From positions 1 through 64,000 of the forward strand of contig DASWVB010000035.1 of assembly GCA_036401375.1 (NCBI GenBank): 64,000 bases of DNA, read 5' to 3'. The notes below the pieces were generated by a model. That model saw only the letters and a list, made by a program, of their open reading frames with translations, did no database searches and was not told where the DNA came from. Of the stretch, positions 8,805 to 17,316 are shown in pieces. Origin of the DNA: DASWUZ01 sp036401375. GTDB taxonomy: Bacteria; Acidobacteriota; Terriglobia; Terriglobales; Acidobacteriaceae. How positions within the stretch are numbered: the stretch's first letter is position 1; each line of letters opens with the position of its first letter. The translations under genes and the position numbers were made by a program.

Positions 8805-10468
8805 TGAAACAAACAGGCTACAGCCGCTACCTGATCTTCATCGCCGGACTGGGAGGCCTGCTCTACGGAATCGACGTAGGCATCATCGCCGCGGCGCTGC
8901 TTTACCTGGGCAAGACGATAAACCTCAGCGTTCAGCAGACCTCGATCATCGTCGCAGCCGTACTCGGCGGCAGCATGCTCTCCTCTCTGGTTGCCGGCGT
9001 GCTCGCGGACTGGTTTGGACGCCGCAAGATGATGATCGCGAGCGGACTGCTCTTCGTGCTGAGCGTCGGCCTTATTGTTGCGTCGCGTGAGTTCGTCCCG
9101 CTGCTGGCCGGCCGCCTGCTGCAGGGCATGAGTGGAGGCGTGATCGCCGTCGTCGTCCCGCTCTATCTTGCCGAGTGCCTCAGCGCCGAGCATCGCGGAC
9201 GGGGGACCGCCATCTTCCAGTTCATGCTGACCTTTGGCATCGTGATCGCTGCCGTCACGGGCTGGTTCTACACCCGCGGCGCAGAGGCCGCCATCGCCGC
9301 CGCTCATGGCGATGCGGCCCTCATCGCGGCAGCCCAGAACCATGCCTGGCGTGGCATGTTCCTCTCCGTCATCTATCCCGGGATCGTCTTCTTCCTCGGC
9401 TCGTTCGCGTTGAGCGAGACTCCCCGCTGGCTCTACCGCCGTGAGCGCACCGGGGAGGCCCTGACCGTACTTCGCCGCACCTCGGCATCGGAGACCGAGG
9501 CACAAACCCAGATGCAGGAGATGGGTACGGTCGCCGCCATGGGACTTCGCGAACATGGTGCGGCCGGCTCCCTGCTGCGACGCCGATACGTCGTCCCGTT
9601 TGTGCTTGCCTGCGTGATCCTTGCCTGCAACCAGGCCACGGGAATCAACTCGATCCTCGCCTTCCTCGTGATCATCTTGAAGCAGGCGGGCATGACCGCA
9701 CGACACGCCACCGAGGGCGACGTGGCTGTAAAGGTGCTCAATTGCCTCATGACCATCGTGGCCGTGGCGCTGGTCGACCGCATGGGCAGGAAGTTTCTGC
9801 TCAAGGTGGGGACCGCGGGCATTATCGTCTCGCTGCTCGGCGGCGCTGTTCTGTTTCGCAGCTTCGAATCGAAGCGCGTCGACCTCGCAGACAAGCTGCG
9901 CAGCTCGCCCGAGGGTATCTCCCGCTCCATCCGGGTGAATACGCCTTACAGAGGATCGACGATGGCGCTCACCGTGCTCTACTCCTATGGAAACGGCGAC
10001 AAGGTGGTCACGGTGCTGAGCAACGATCCTGACCCGGTGCTCAGGCTGACTCCTGACAGCGGTGATGCGCGGCGTGCGCCGGTCATCAAGCGCGCACTGT
10101 TCGGCCCCGTTCCGAGCGAGAGAACGGGATGGCTCGTCACCGCATGCCTCGGCCTCTTCATCGCATCCTTTTCGGTCGGGCCGGGCGTAGTCGTGTGGCT
10201 GGCGCTATCGGAGCTGATGCCGAGCCGCATCCGATCCACCGGCATGGGCATCGCCCTGCTGCTCAACCAGGGCGTCTCGACCCTCATTGCCGCTGTGTTT
10301 CTGCCCGTGGTGGGTAACTACGGCTTCGCCGCGATGTTCCTCTTCTGGGCCGCATGCACGGTGATCTACTTCATCACCGCCGCTTTCTTCTTGCCGGAGA
10401 CGAAGGGCAAGACCCTGGAAGAGATCGAGCGCCACTTCGAGGGACCTGTTGCCGCTGGTGCGAACTGA
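8804..10468 (+). CDS. MFS sugar porter with large extracytoplasmic loop
   Basis: A 554-residue 12-helix transporter of the sugar porter type. Helix 1 has GLGGLLYGIDVGIIAAALLYL, the loop 2-3 motif is ADWFGRRKMM, and helices 4-5 carry GRLLQGMSGGVIAVVVPLYLAEC. The second-half repeat ends in FLPETKGKTLEEIE, the usual sugar-porter terminal signature. A segment of roughly 85 residues (about 353-440) between helices 9 and 10 is polar, contains VNTPYRGSTMAL and VTVLSNDPDP, and probably forms an extracytoplasmic loop or small beta domain that standard porters lack. It lies next to nagB and a GH20 hexosaminidase, so GlcNAc or chito-oligosaccharide uptake is a reasonable inference. The start is a GTG. 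Confidence 0.85.
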   Translation: MKQTGYSRYLIFIAGLGGLLYGIDVGIIAAALLYLGKTINLSVQQTSIIVAAVLGGSMLSSLVAGVLADWFGRRKMMIASGLLFVLSVGLIVASREFVPLLAGRLLQGMSGGVIAVVVPLYLAECLSAEHRGRGTAIFQFMLTFGIVIAAVTGWFYTRGAEAAIAAAHGDAALIAAAQNHAWRGMFLSVIYPGIVFFLGSFALSETPRWLYRRERTGEALTVLRRTSASETEAQTQMQEMGTVAAMGLREHGAAGSLLRRRYVVPFVLACVILACNQATGINSILAFLVIILKQAGMTARHATEGDVAVKVLNCLMTIVAVALVDRMGRKFLLKVGTAGIIVSLLGGAVLFRSFESKRVDLADKLRSSPEGISRSIRVNTPYRGSTMALTVLYSYGNGDKVVTVLSNDPDPVLRLTPDSGDARRAPVIKRALFGPVPSERTGWLVTACLGLFIASFSVGPGVVVWLALSELMPSRIRSTGMGIALLLNQGVSTLIAAVFLPVVGNYGFAAMFLFWAACTVIYFITAAFFLPETKGKTLEEIERHFEGPVAAGAN

Positions 10469-10493
10469 AGCGGGCCTGCATCTACCTTGCGGC

Positions 10494-11282
10494 TTACCGG
10501 TAGGCGTCCCACTCGGGCTCGTTCGCGAAGACCCAGTCGTAGTAGTCGCGATGCGTCAGTTCGGATGCGGCTGCCTCATCCAGCACGACCTTGCAGTTCG
10601 GATGCAGTTGAATGGCCGAGGCGCTGATCATGCTGGTGATCGGACCTTCGATGGCCTTTGCGAGAATGCCCACCTTGGCCGCACCCGTAGCCAGCAGCAG
10701 CAGTTCGCGCGCCTCCAGGATCGTTCCCACGCCCATCGTCAGGGCGCGCCTCGGCACGCGTTCAACGTCGCCGCCAAACATGACCGCATTCTGCTGCCGT
10801 GTGGCCGGCGTGAGCGCCTTGTCGCGGGTGCGCGACATCAGCGCCGAGAGCGGCTCGTTGAATCCGATATGCCCGGCCTCGCCGATGCCCAGCAGCTGCA
10901 GATCGATGCCGCCCGCCTGGCCGATCAGCCTCTCGTAGCGCTCCGCCTCCGCACGCAGATCGGCGGCCATTCCGTGCGGCACGTGAGTGCCGGCAACGTC
11001 GATGTCAACGCGCTCAAAGAGGTGGCGATTCATGTAGTAGCGGTAGGAGTGCTCGCTGTCGGGCGTCACGCCGATATACTCGTCCAGATTAAACGTGGTG
11101 CATCGCGCGAAGCTCAGCCCATCGTGCTCATGGAGAGCCGCAAGCCGATCATAGACCGCCTCCATCGTGCGACCCGTTGCGAGCCCAAGCACCAGCGCCG
11201 GCTTCACCGAGAGACGAGCCGCAATCAGCTTGACGGCCAGGTCCGCAGCATGCGCGGCTGTAGGTCTTACGATCACTTCCAC
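10494..11282 (-). CDS. nagB: Glucosamine-6-phosphate deaminase
   Basis: Converts glucosamine-6-phosphate to fructose-6-phosphate and ammonia, joining amino-sugar catabolism to glycolysis. Family motifs: LGLATGRTM (phosphate binding), FNLDEYIG with the general-base Asp at 67, and GIGEAGHIGFNEP with His138 and Glu143, then SRTRDKALT and ALTMGVGTI. The position matching the triad Asp of the E. coli enzyme is Ala136. Other bacteria also vary here, so activity is still likely. 262 residues is normal. The start is GTG with GAGAGG upstream. It is convergent with the sugar porter and divergent from the GH20 gene. Confidence 0.9.
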   Translation of the reverse strand: MEVIVRPTAAHAADLAVKLIAARLSVKPALVLGLATGRTMEAVYDRLAALHEHDGLSFARCTTFNLDEYIGVTPDSEHSYRYYMNRHLFERVDIDVAGTHVPHGMAADLRAEAERYERLIGQAGGIDLQLLGIGEAGHIGFNEPLSALMSRTRDKALTPATRQQNAVMFGGDVERVPRRALTMGVGTILEARELLLLATGAAKVGILAKAIEGPITSMISASAIQLHPNCKVVLDEAAASELTHRDYYDWVFANEPEWDAYR

Positions 11283-11525
11283 GTTCTAAATCCTCTCAAG
11301 GGTGGCCATCTGCCCGGCTAGCAACGTATAGCAAACGAGCCGCACCGCTCCGCATAAGACTCGCGCTCTTCACCGATGCGCCGTTTCACGCAAGGTCTAT
11401 CCTACAGAGGAAGGTACAGAAGAAGCAGGAGCGGCGATGACGGCCTTGACAACGCAAGCCGTATCGCTCGCCGAGCTCCCGCCAAACCGCCACGACGTCC
11501 TCACCACCGACGAGTTCGTATCCAG

Positions 11526-11538
11526 TAGTATGCAGGGG
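11526..11538 (+). promoter_or_regulatory. -10-like box six bases before the hexosaminidase start
   Basis: TAGTAT at 11526-11531 lies six bases before the GTG at 11538, with only GCAGGG between. This is the same spacing as at the MFS gene and lexA. It is a weaker hexamer (four of six), and the GCAGGG could instead be a poorly spaced ribosome site. Confidence 0.25.
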
Positions 11539-13670
11539 TGCCGACAGACGTCATCCTGAGATCTCCCCACCTCGAACAGCAAACGCCGCGTGTACTGAGG
11601 GCAGCCCTCATCGCAGCATGCCTTCTCCCCATGATTGTGACAGCCGCACACCCACAGGCTGTCCCTGACGCTTCGGCGCACGCAGAGCCGGCAGGGCCCG
11701 CAGCCAAGCCGCTCCAGATCATGCCTCTGCCCAGCCACGCCGAGCAGCAGCAGGGTTCATTCGGAATCGATGGCAACTTCGCAATAGCCTTCGAAGGCTA
11801 TAACGAACCACGGCTGGCACGCGCGGGCGAGCGCATGCTCACCGTACTCGCCCGGGAGACGGGCATCCCGCTGGACCGGCACTCTTCAGCGGGCAAACCA
11901 TCCTTCTTCATCCACACGACCGGCCCCAGCGAGCACGTCCAGCGACTCGGCGAGGACGAATCTTACCGGCTCGAGATCACTGCAGCAGCCGTCCACCTCA
12001 CAGCTCCAAACCCGCTCGGCATCCTGCACGGCATGCAGACCTTTCTCCAGCTCGGGACCATCAGCCCGCAGGGATTCACCGTGCCTGCCGTGATCGTCGA
12101 CGACCATCCTCGCTTTCCGTGGCGCGGACTCATGATTGACGTCTCCCGCCACTTCCAGCCCATCGAGGTCATCAAGCGAAACCTCGATGGAATGGAGGCG
12201 GTCAAGCTCAACGTCTTCCACTGGCACCTCTCCGATAACCAGGGCTTCCGCGTCGAAAGCCCGAAGTATCCAGGCCTGCAGCAGAAAGGCTCTGCTGGCC
12301 TCTACTACTCACAGGCCGAGGTCCGCGAGGTCATCGCCTACGCGCGCGACCGCGGCATTCGCGTGGTGCCGGAGTTCGACATGCCGGGTCATGCGACGGC
12401 ATGGTTCGTCGCATATCCGGAGCTCGCCAGCGCTTCTGGCCCCTATGCCATCGAGACGCGCTGGGGCGTCTTCGATCCTGCCATGGACCCGACTCGCCAG
12501 GCCACCTACACCTTCATCGACAGCTTGATCGGAGAGATGGCCGCGCTCTTTCCTGACGCCTACTTTCACATCGGCGGCGACGAGTGCAACGGCAAGCAGT
12601 GGGATGCCAGCCCGGCTATCCAGTCGTTCATGCATGAGCACGCGATCGCGAACAATGCTGCCCTGCAGGCCTACTTCACCAGGCGCGTGCAGCAGATCGT
12701 GGCGCGCCATGGAAAGACTATGGAGGGGTGGGATGAAGTCCTCAATCCAGGCACTCCGCAGGACGTCGTCATCCAGTCATGGCGCGGCGCACAGAGCCTG
12801 GCCGACGCAGCCAGGGGCGGCTATCGCGGCCTGCTCTCCGCCGGCTACTACATCGATCTCGGCCTGCCGGCTGCCGACCACTACGCCCCCGACCCGCTGG
12901 GGGGAGATGCAGCCAGACTCACACCGGAGCAGCAGGCGCGCATCCTCGGCGGAGAGGCCACGATGTGGTCCGAATTCACGACCCCTGAGAATATCGACAG
13001 CCGCATCTGGCCGCGAACCGCAGCCATCGCCGAACGCCTGTGGTCTCCACAATCGGTCACCGATGTGCAATCGATGTACGACCGGCTGGCTGTGGTTTCA
13101 CACAAGTTGGAGTACTACGGATTGCAACACCGCACAAGCTACACGGCCATGCTCGGTCGCATGACAGGTGGGGCCGACATCACTGCTCTGCGCGTTCTGG
13201 GTGACGTAGTAGAACCGGTAAAAGGCTACACCCGTGGGTCTCTGAAGAACTATGACAGCGCCACTCCGCTCAATCGCCTGGTCGATGCGGTCCCGCCGGA
13301 GAGCGACGTGGCCCGCCGCTTTCGCATCCTGGTGGATCACATCACCGCAGGGTCCGCCACGGCCGAGGAATGGCGGCAGGCACGGGAATGGCTCACGCTG
13401 TGGCACGACAACGACCCTGAATTGCAGCCTCAATTAGCTCAGTCAGAGCTGACCCAGGAACTGATTCCACTGTCAGCCAGCTTGAGCCGGGTAGCAGCGG
13501 ACGGATTGACAGCACTCGACCTGCTCGCTGCCCGTAAGTCGCCTGCGCCGGAGTGGCAGCGCTCAGAGCTCTCATTCCTTAAAGCTTCAGAGGCGCCTCA
13601 GGGAGTCCTGCTCAACATGATCGCCCCCTCTGTCCATCGACTCCTCGACAAACTGCAGCAGCCTGGCTGA
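11538..13670 (+). CDS. Secreted beta-N-acetylhexosaminidase, GH20
   Basis: A 710-residue exported enzyme that releases terminal GlcNAc from chitin or peptidoglycan fragments. It has a signal peptide (about 1-40), a GH20b-type N-domain (about 60-190), and a GH20 TIM barrel starting at FPWRGLMIDVSRHF. The catalytic Asp-Glu pair is in HIGGDEC (Asp348, Glu349). MEGWDEVL and a Trp-rich substrate pocket (MWSEF) follow. Residues after about 540 form a helical C-terminal region. The GTG start is the one that preserves the signal peptide. Its neighbours nagB and the sugar porter make an amino-sugar utilisation set. Confidence 0.9.
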   Translation: MPTDVILRSPHLEQQTPRVLRAALIAACLLPMIVTAAHPQAVPDASAHAEPAGPAAKPLQIMPLPSHAEQQQGSFGIDGNFAIAFEGYNEPRLARAGERMLTVLARETGIPLDRHSSAGKPSFFIHTTGPSEHVQRLGEDESYRLEITAAAVHLTAPNPLGILHGMQTFLQLGTISPQGFTVPAVIVDDHPRFPWRGLMIDVSRHFQPIEVIKRNLDGMEAVKLNVFHWHLSDNQGFRVESPKYPGLQQKGSAGLYYSQAEVREVIAYARDRGIRVVPEFDMPGHATAWFVAYPELASASGPYAIETRWGVFDPAMDPTRQATYTFIDSLIGEMAALFPDAYFHIGGDECNGKQWDASPAIQSFMHEHAIANNAALQAYFTRRVQQIVARHGKTMEGWDEVLNPGTPQDVVIQSWRGAQSLADAARGGYRGLLSAGYYIDLGLPAADHYAPDPLGGDAARLTPEQQARILGGEATMWSEFTTPENIDSRIWPRTAAIAERLWSPQSVTDVQSMYDRLAVVSHKLEYYGLQHRTSYTAMLGRMTGGADITALRVLGDVVEPVKGYTRGSLKNYDSATPLNRLVDAVPPESDVARRFRILVDHITAGSATAEEWRQAREWLTLWHDNDPELQPQLAQSELTQELIPLSASLSRVAADGLTALDLLAARKSPAPEWQRSELSFLKASEAPQGVLLNMIAPSVHRLLDKLQQPG

Positions 13671-13680
13671 GCCCAGGCAG

Positions 13681-13714
13681 GCAAAGAGGCCCGGACTGAT
13701 CCGAGCCTCTTTGC
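13681..13714. terminator. Bidirectional hairpin between convergent genes
   Basis: A perfect 10-bp inverted repeat (13681-13690 with 13705-13714, 14-base loop). The arms end in AAA/TTT runs, and the hairpin sits between the stop of the GH20 gene (plus) and the stop of trxA (minus). It would work as a terminator in either direction. Confidence 0.65.
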
Positions 13715-13754
13715 TGATTCACCCAGTGATCATGTCGCTGCCGTACGTCGGTAC

Positions 13755-14126
13755 TTAGACCGCAGCGCTCTGCCCAACCACCGGAGCAGCCTGCTCCTGC
13801 AGCACCCGCGTCACGCTCTTGTCGATGACATCCTTCGGCACATAGCCGACGATCTGGTCTGCAACCTTGCCGCCCTTGAAGATCAGCAGCGCGGGAATCC
13901 CGCGAATCCCGTAGCGTGCCGGCGTAGAAGAGTTGCTATCCACGTCCATCTTCATCACCTTCAGCTTGCCGGCGTACGCGGTCGCCACCTGGTCGACAAC
14001 CGGAGCGAGGGCCCTGCAGGGGCCGCACCACGCCGCCCAGAAATCCACCAGGACCGGCTGCTCCGACTGCAACACTTCCTTGTCGAACGTTGCATCATTC
14101 ACTTCGAGAACCGAAAGACCTGCCAT
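13755..14126 (-). CDS. trxA: Thioredoxin
   Basis: A 123-residue cytoplasmic thioredoxin. The active site is WCGPC (Cys34, Cys37) within VLVDFWAAWCGPCRAL, followed by the buried KMDVD segment and the cis-Pro loop GIPALLIFKGGK. It has no signal peptide and is a little longer than E. coli TrxA, with a short Ala-rich tail. GGGGGAA precedes the ATG. It is single and convergent with the GH20 gene. It donates electrons to reductases and repairs disulfides. Confidence 0.93.
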   Translation of the reverse strand: MAGLSVLEVNDATFDKEVLQSEQPVLVDFWAAWCGPCRALAPVVDQVATAYAGKLKVMKMDVDSNSSTPARYGIRGIPALLIFKGGKVADQIVGYVPKDVIDKSVTRVLQEQAAPVVGQSAAV

Positions 14127-14264
14127 GCCTATTCCCCCATTCGCCTTCGAGTTGATGCTGACTCGCGGCGATCAGCCGCCCGCTCAGTGTATCAACCCTC
14201 GCCTCTATAAGATGCTTATCGCCTCGGAAAGGCGCAACCTGAGCAGCAGCCGCTCACCTGCCGA

Positions 14265-15230
14265 TCAGGCGACCGCGGCCCCTTCAAGTTCGATCCCGCA
14301 CTCCACCAGCTCCATCCCGGCGCAGCCGGCAGCCAACTGCATAATGCGAGCGCGTGCCTGCGGAACTGCCGCCGCCGACTCGACGATCAGCAGCACTGCC
14401 GGACCGGCTCCGCTCAGCGCCACGCCGAGAATTCCCTCCTGCCCCGCCAGCGGCAGCAGCACCGGCAGCAGAGGACACAGCTCCCCGCGAAACGGCTGGT
14501 GAAGCCGATCCTGCATCGCCACCCGCAGCAGGTCGCCCCGCCCCAGCGAAAATGCCGCTGTCAGCAGCGCTGCCCTTTGAATATTTGCTACCGCATCTTC
14601 ACGGCTGCAGTTGGACGGCAGTATCGCTCGCGCCTTGCTCGTGGCCAGAGGCAGCTGCGGAAGCGCCAGCAGGATGCGCCACTCGACTGCAGGCTTGATC
14701 GTCGCCGCATGCACCCGGCCGTCCTCGATTGTGGCCACGGCGAGCCCTCCAAGCCAGCACGCAGCCGCGTTGTCAGGGTGCCTCTCAAGCAGCGAAGCCT
14801 CAGTCAGGATCCGCCCTCGATCCCACCCCAGCCCAGCAAAATGCGAAGCCAGGGCCACTCCCGCCAGCCGTACTGCCGCGGAGGAACCGCAGCCCATACC
14901 CAGAGGAATCCCGTTGTCGACCCTCAGCGCCAGCGGGACCGGCCTGGCCAGTCCGTTGGCTGCCTGTGTAGACAGGTACGTCTCGATCAGCAGGTTACCG
15001 GTCAGCGAGGAGCAGATGTCCACATTGCGTCCGGTAGCGTGCACGCTGAAGCTGTCCGCCGCGGTCGCCTCCACCTCCAGCGCGAGAGTAAGTGCGAGCC
15101 CGATGGCGTCGAACCCGGGACCAAGATTCGCCGAGGTTGCAGGGAGCCTGAGCCGGACTGTCCGGACTGCCTTAGCCTCGCCGGCCACCCTGATCTCCCG
15201 GTCGAGCCCCTGCATTGGCGCTGCACTCAC
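14265..15230 (-). CDS. thrB: Homoserine kinase
   Basis: GHMP-family kinase that phosphorylates homoserine in threonine synthesis. The motifs are LPATSANLGPGFDAIGLAL at the N-terminus, the ATP loop PLGMGCGSSAAVRLA, and VALSGAGPAVLLIVES near the C-terminus. I place the start at the GTG at 15230, which overlaps the thrC TGA (GTGA) and follows a GGGAG ribosome site, giving 321 residues. The ATG at 15215 is the alternative. The open frame extends to 15299 but that part is thrC shadow. It forms a coupled thrC-thrB operon. Confidence 0.9.
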   Translation of the reverse strand: MSAAPMQGLDREIRVAGEAKAVRTVRLRLPATSANLGPGFDAIGLALTLALEVEATAADSFSVHATGRNVDICSSLTGNLLIETYLSTQAANGLARPVPLALRVDNGIPLGMGCGSSAAVRLAGVALASHFAGLGWDRGRILTEASLLERHPDNAAACWLGGLAVATIEDGRVHAATIKPAVEWRILLALPQLPLATSKARAILPSNCSREDAVANIQRAALLTAAFSLGRGDLLRVAMQDRLHQPFRGELCPLLPVLLPLAGQEGILGVALSGAGPAVLLIVESAAAVPQARARIMQLAAGCAGMELVECGIELEGAAVA

Positions 15231-16648
15231 AGCAGAGCTCCCGCTTCGAGTTCCCGCAAGACCAGGTCGGCGGAGGCATCGAGAACCCGCGTGCTCCACT
15301 GCATCGCCTCCAGCTCAGGCTCGAGGCCAACCTTCTCCTCGGGGCGCAGCAGCTCCCCACGATGAAAGTCGATCGTGTACTGCGAATCCTTCAAAGTATG
15401 CCCGGTGAGGATCAGCACCACCGACTCGCTGCGGTCGATCTTTCCCTGTTGAACCAGCTTTTTCAACCCGGCCAGGGTAACGGCCGAGGCCGGCTCGCAG
15501 CCGATCCCTTCTGCACCGATCTCGGCCTTGGCAATCGCGATCTCCGCCTCGCTCACCTGCTCACAAAAGCCGCCCGTCTCGTCGATCACCCGCACCGCCT
15601 TCTTCCATGACGCGGGATTGCCGATTCGAATCGCTGACGCGCGGGTGTGAGCCTCCACCGGGTGCAGCTCCCTGCCATCGGAGTCGCGATAGCTGCGATA
15701 GAGGGGATTGGCGCCCTCCGCCTGGACAACCGATATACGCGGCAGCTTGCTCGTCAATCCCAGGTGCTTCATCTCGAGAAAGCCCTTGCCCAGCGCCGAA
15801 CTGTTTGCCAGGTTCCCACCCGGCACGATGATGTGGTCAGGAACCTCCCACTCCAGCTCCTCGGCAATCTCGAGCGCCGGCGTCTTCTGGCCCTCCAGCC
15901 GGTATGGGTTGACGGAGTTGAGCAGGTAGATCGGGAAGCGCCGCACCACCTCGGCCAGCACCGTCACGCAGCCGTCAAAGTCGGTGCGCAGCTGGCAGGT
16001 GAGCGCGCCGTAATCGAGTGCCTGCGACAGCTTGCCCCAGGCAATCTTGCCCTCGGGAATCAGCACCAGGCTGCGCATCCCCGCCCGCCCCGCATAGGCG
16101 CACATGGCAGCGGAGGTATTGCCGGTCGACGCGCAGGCCACCCATCGATAGCCGCGTTCGTTGGCCACCGAGAGCGCGGCCGTCATCCCCGTATCCTTGA
16201 ACGACCCGGTCGGATTCATGCCCTGGTGCTTGCCCAGCAGCCTGTCGACGCCGGCAATGGCCGCGCACTTCGGCAGCTCGTATAGGGGCGTGTTGCCCTC
16301 ACGCAGTGTCACCGCATGCTGCGCGTCATCGAGGATCGGGAGCAGCTCACGGAAGCGCCACACTCCACTCTGGTCCAGCGGCTGCGCGGAGTGTCGGCGG
16401 TCCTTCCACAGCCAACGCAGAGCACTCGCATTCGGCAGCCAGGTCTGCAGGGGATTGGCCTGCCCACTCTCAGTGACCCGGCCGCTGGCGCTCCACGCTG
16501 GATATTCCACCTCGTAGAGGTCCCGGCAAAGCGGGCACCGGAAGTCCGAGGCAAGCTCCGCCTGCTGGATCACCGTCGAGCAACCGACGCAGCGCAGCTG
16601 ATGTTGACTCTCCTGGTGGTTAAGCTTCTCTATCGGTACGGCTCGCAT
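15227..16648 (-). CDS. thrC: Threonine synthase
   Basis: A 473-residue PLP enzyme that converts O-phosphohomoserine to threonine. The N-terminus carries two CxxC pairs (LRCVGCSTVI and RCPLCRDLY) that form a small zinc-ribbon-like module, common in this class of threonine synthase. The PLP lysine lies in GMNPTGSFKDTGM, with the downstream CASTGNTSAAMCAYA phosphate cup and the C-terminal LTGHTLKD. Its stop overlaps the thrB start by four bases. It is the first gene of the thrC-thrB operon, with 165 bases upstream in which I see no riboswitch. Confidence 0.92.
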   Translation of the reverse strand: MRAVPIEKLNHQESQHQLRCVGCSTVIQQAELASDFRCPLCRDLYEVEYPAWSASGRVTESGQANPLQTWLPNASALRWLWKDRRHSAQPLDQSGVWRFRELLPILDDAQHAVTLREGNTPLYELPKCAAIAGVDRLLGKHQGMNPTGSFKDTGMTAALSVANERGYRWVACASTGNTSAAMCAYAGRAGMRSLVLIPEGKIAWGKLSQALDYGALTCQLRTDFDGCVTVLAEVVRRFPIYLLNSVNPYRLEGQKTPALEIAEELEWEVPDHIIVPGGNLANSSALGKGFLEMKHLGLTSKLPRISVVQAEGANPLYRSYRDSDGRELHPVEAHTRASAIRIGNPASWKKAVRVIDETGGFCEQVSEAEIAIAKAEIGAEGIGCEPASAVTLAGLKKLVQQGKIDRSESVVLILTGHTLKDSQYTIDFHRGELLRPEEKVGLEPELEAMQWSTRVLDASADLVLRELEAGALL

Positions 16649-16813
16649 GAGTACAGCTAGCCTAGCAGGATTGCGCTCACGCCTGTCACTCCCAGAGGCA
16701 TAGAGGGTGCGAAGAGTACGCAGGCACGACTTAGCATCACCGGGATGAGGCTGGTAGCAGGACCTTCCGCCCAGGAGACCGCCGTGGGTAGTTGGCGTCC
16801 GCCTAAGGCCTGA

Positions 16814-17299
16814 TTACATCTTGTAACGGCCGAGATCCTCGTCGTTCAGGTTTTCAAACCAGCGGCGAAGCTCATCGGACGACGACGAATCAGCGGCGCT
16901 TGGCACGAGCTTGGCAGCGCGCAGCACCTGTTCGGTAACGTAGATCGGGCAGTCTGACCTGAGAGCGAGGGCTATTGCATCGGAGGGCCGTGCGTCGACG
17001 CACACCGGCTGGCCGTGCTGATCCATCCAGATCACGGCGTAGAAGGTGTCGTCCCTAAGCTCAGTGACTACAACACGCTGCACCTCGGCATCCAAGCCAT
17101 GGATGAGGTTTTTGAGCAGGTCGTGAGTCATCGGTCGCGGAGTCGTTGACTTCTCAACCTCTAATGCGATTGCGTTCGCCTCGTAGATTCCCACCCAGAT
17201 CGGCAGCAGCGTGTCGCTGCTCACATCTTTGAGGATCACGATCGGCATATTGGTAGCGGGATCGATCATGAGTCCGCGAATCTTCATCTCGAGTTCCAT
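16814..17299 (-). CDS. BFN-domain (DUF151) bifunctional nuclease family protein
   Basis: A 161-residue cytoplasmic protein. The BFN/DUF151 domain fills residues about 1-130, with the typical EMKIRGLMIDPATNMPIVIL opening, LPIWVGIYEANAIALE, and the ARPSDAIALALRSDCPIYV core. The family takes its name from a plant protein with reported nuclease activity. The role of the bacterial members is unclear. The tail after LVP is short and acidic, and the UvrB-motif helix seen in some homologues is not obvious. GGGGAGGG precedes the ATG. It follows miaB by 17 bases on the same strand, so they are probably cotranscribed. Confidence 0.85.
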   Translation of the reverse strand: MELEMKIRGLMIDPATNMPIVILKDVSSDTLLPIWVGIYEANAIALEVEKSTTPRPMTHDLLKNLIHGLDAEVQRVVVTELRDDTFYAVIWMDQHGQPVCVDARPSDAIALALRSDCPIYVTEQVLRAAKLVPSAADSSSSDELRRWFENLNDEDLGRYKM

Positions 17300-17316
17300 C
17301 GGTGCGCCCTCCCCTG

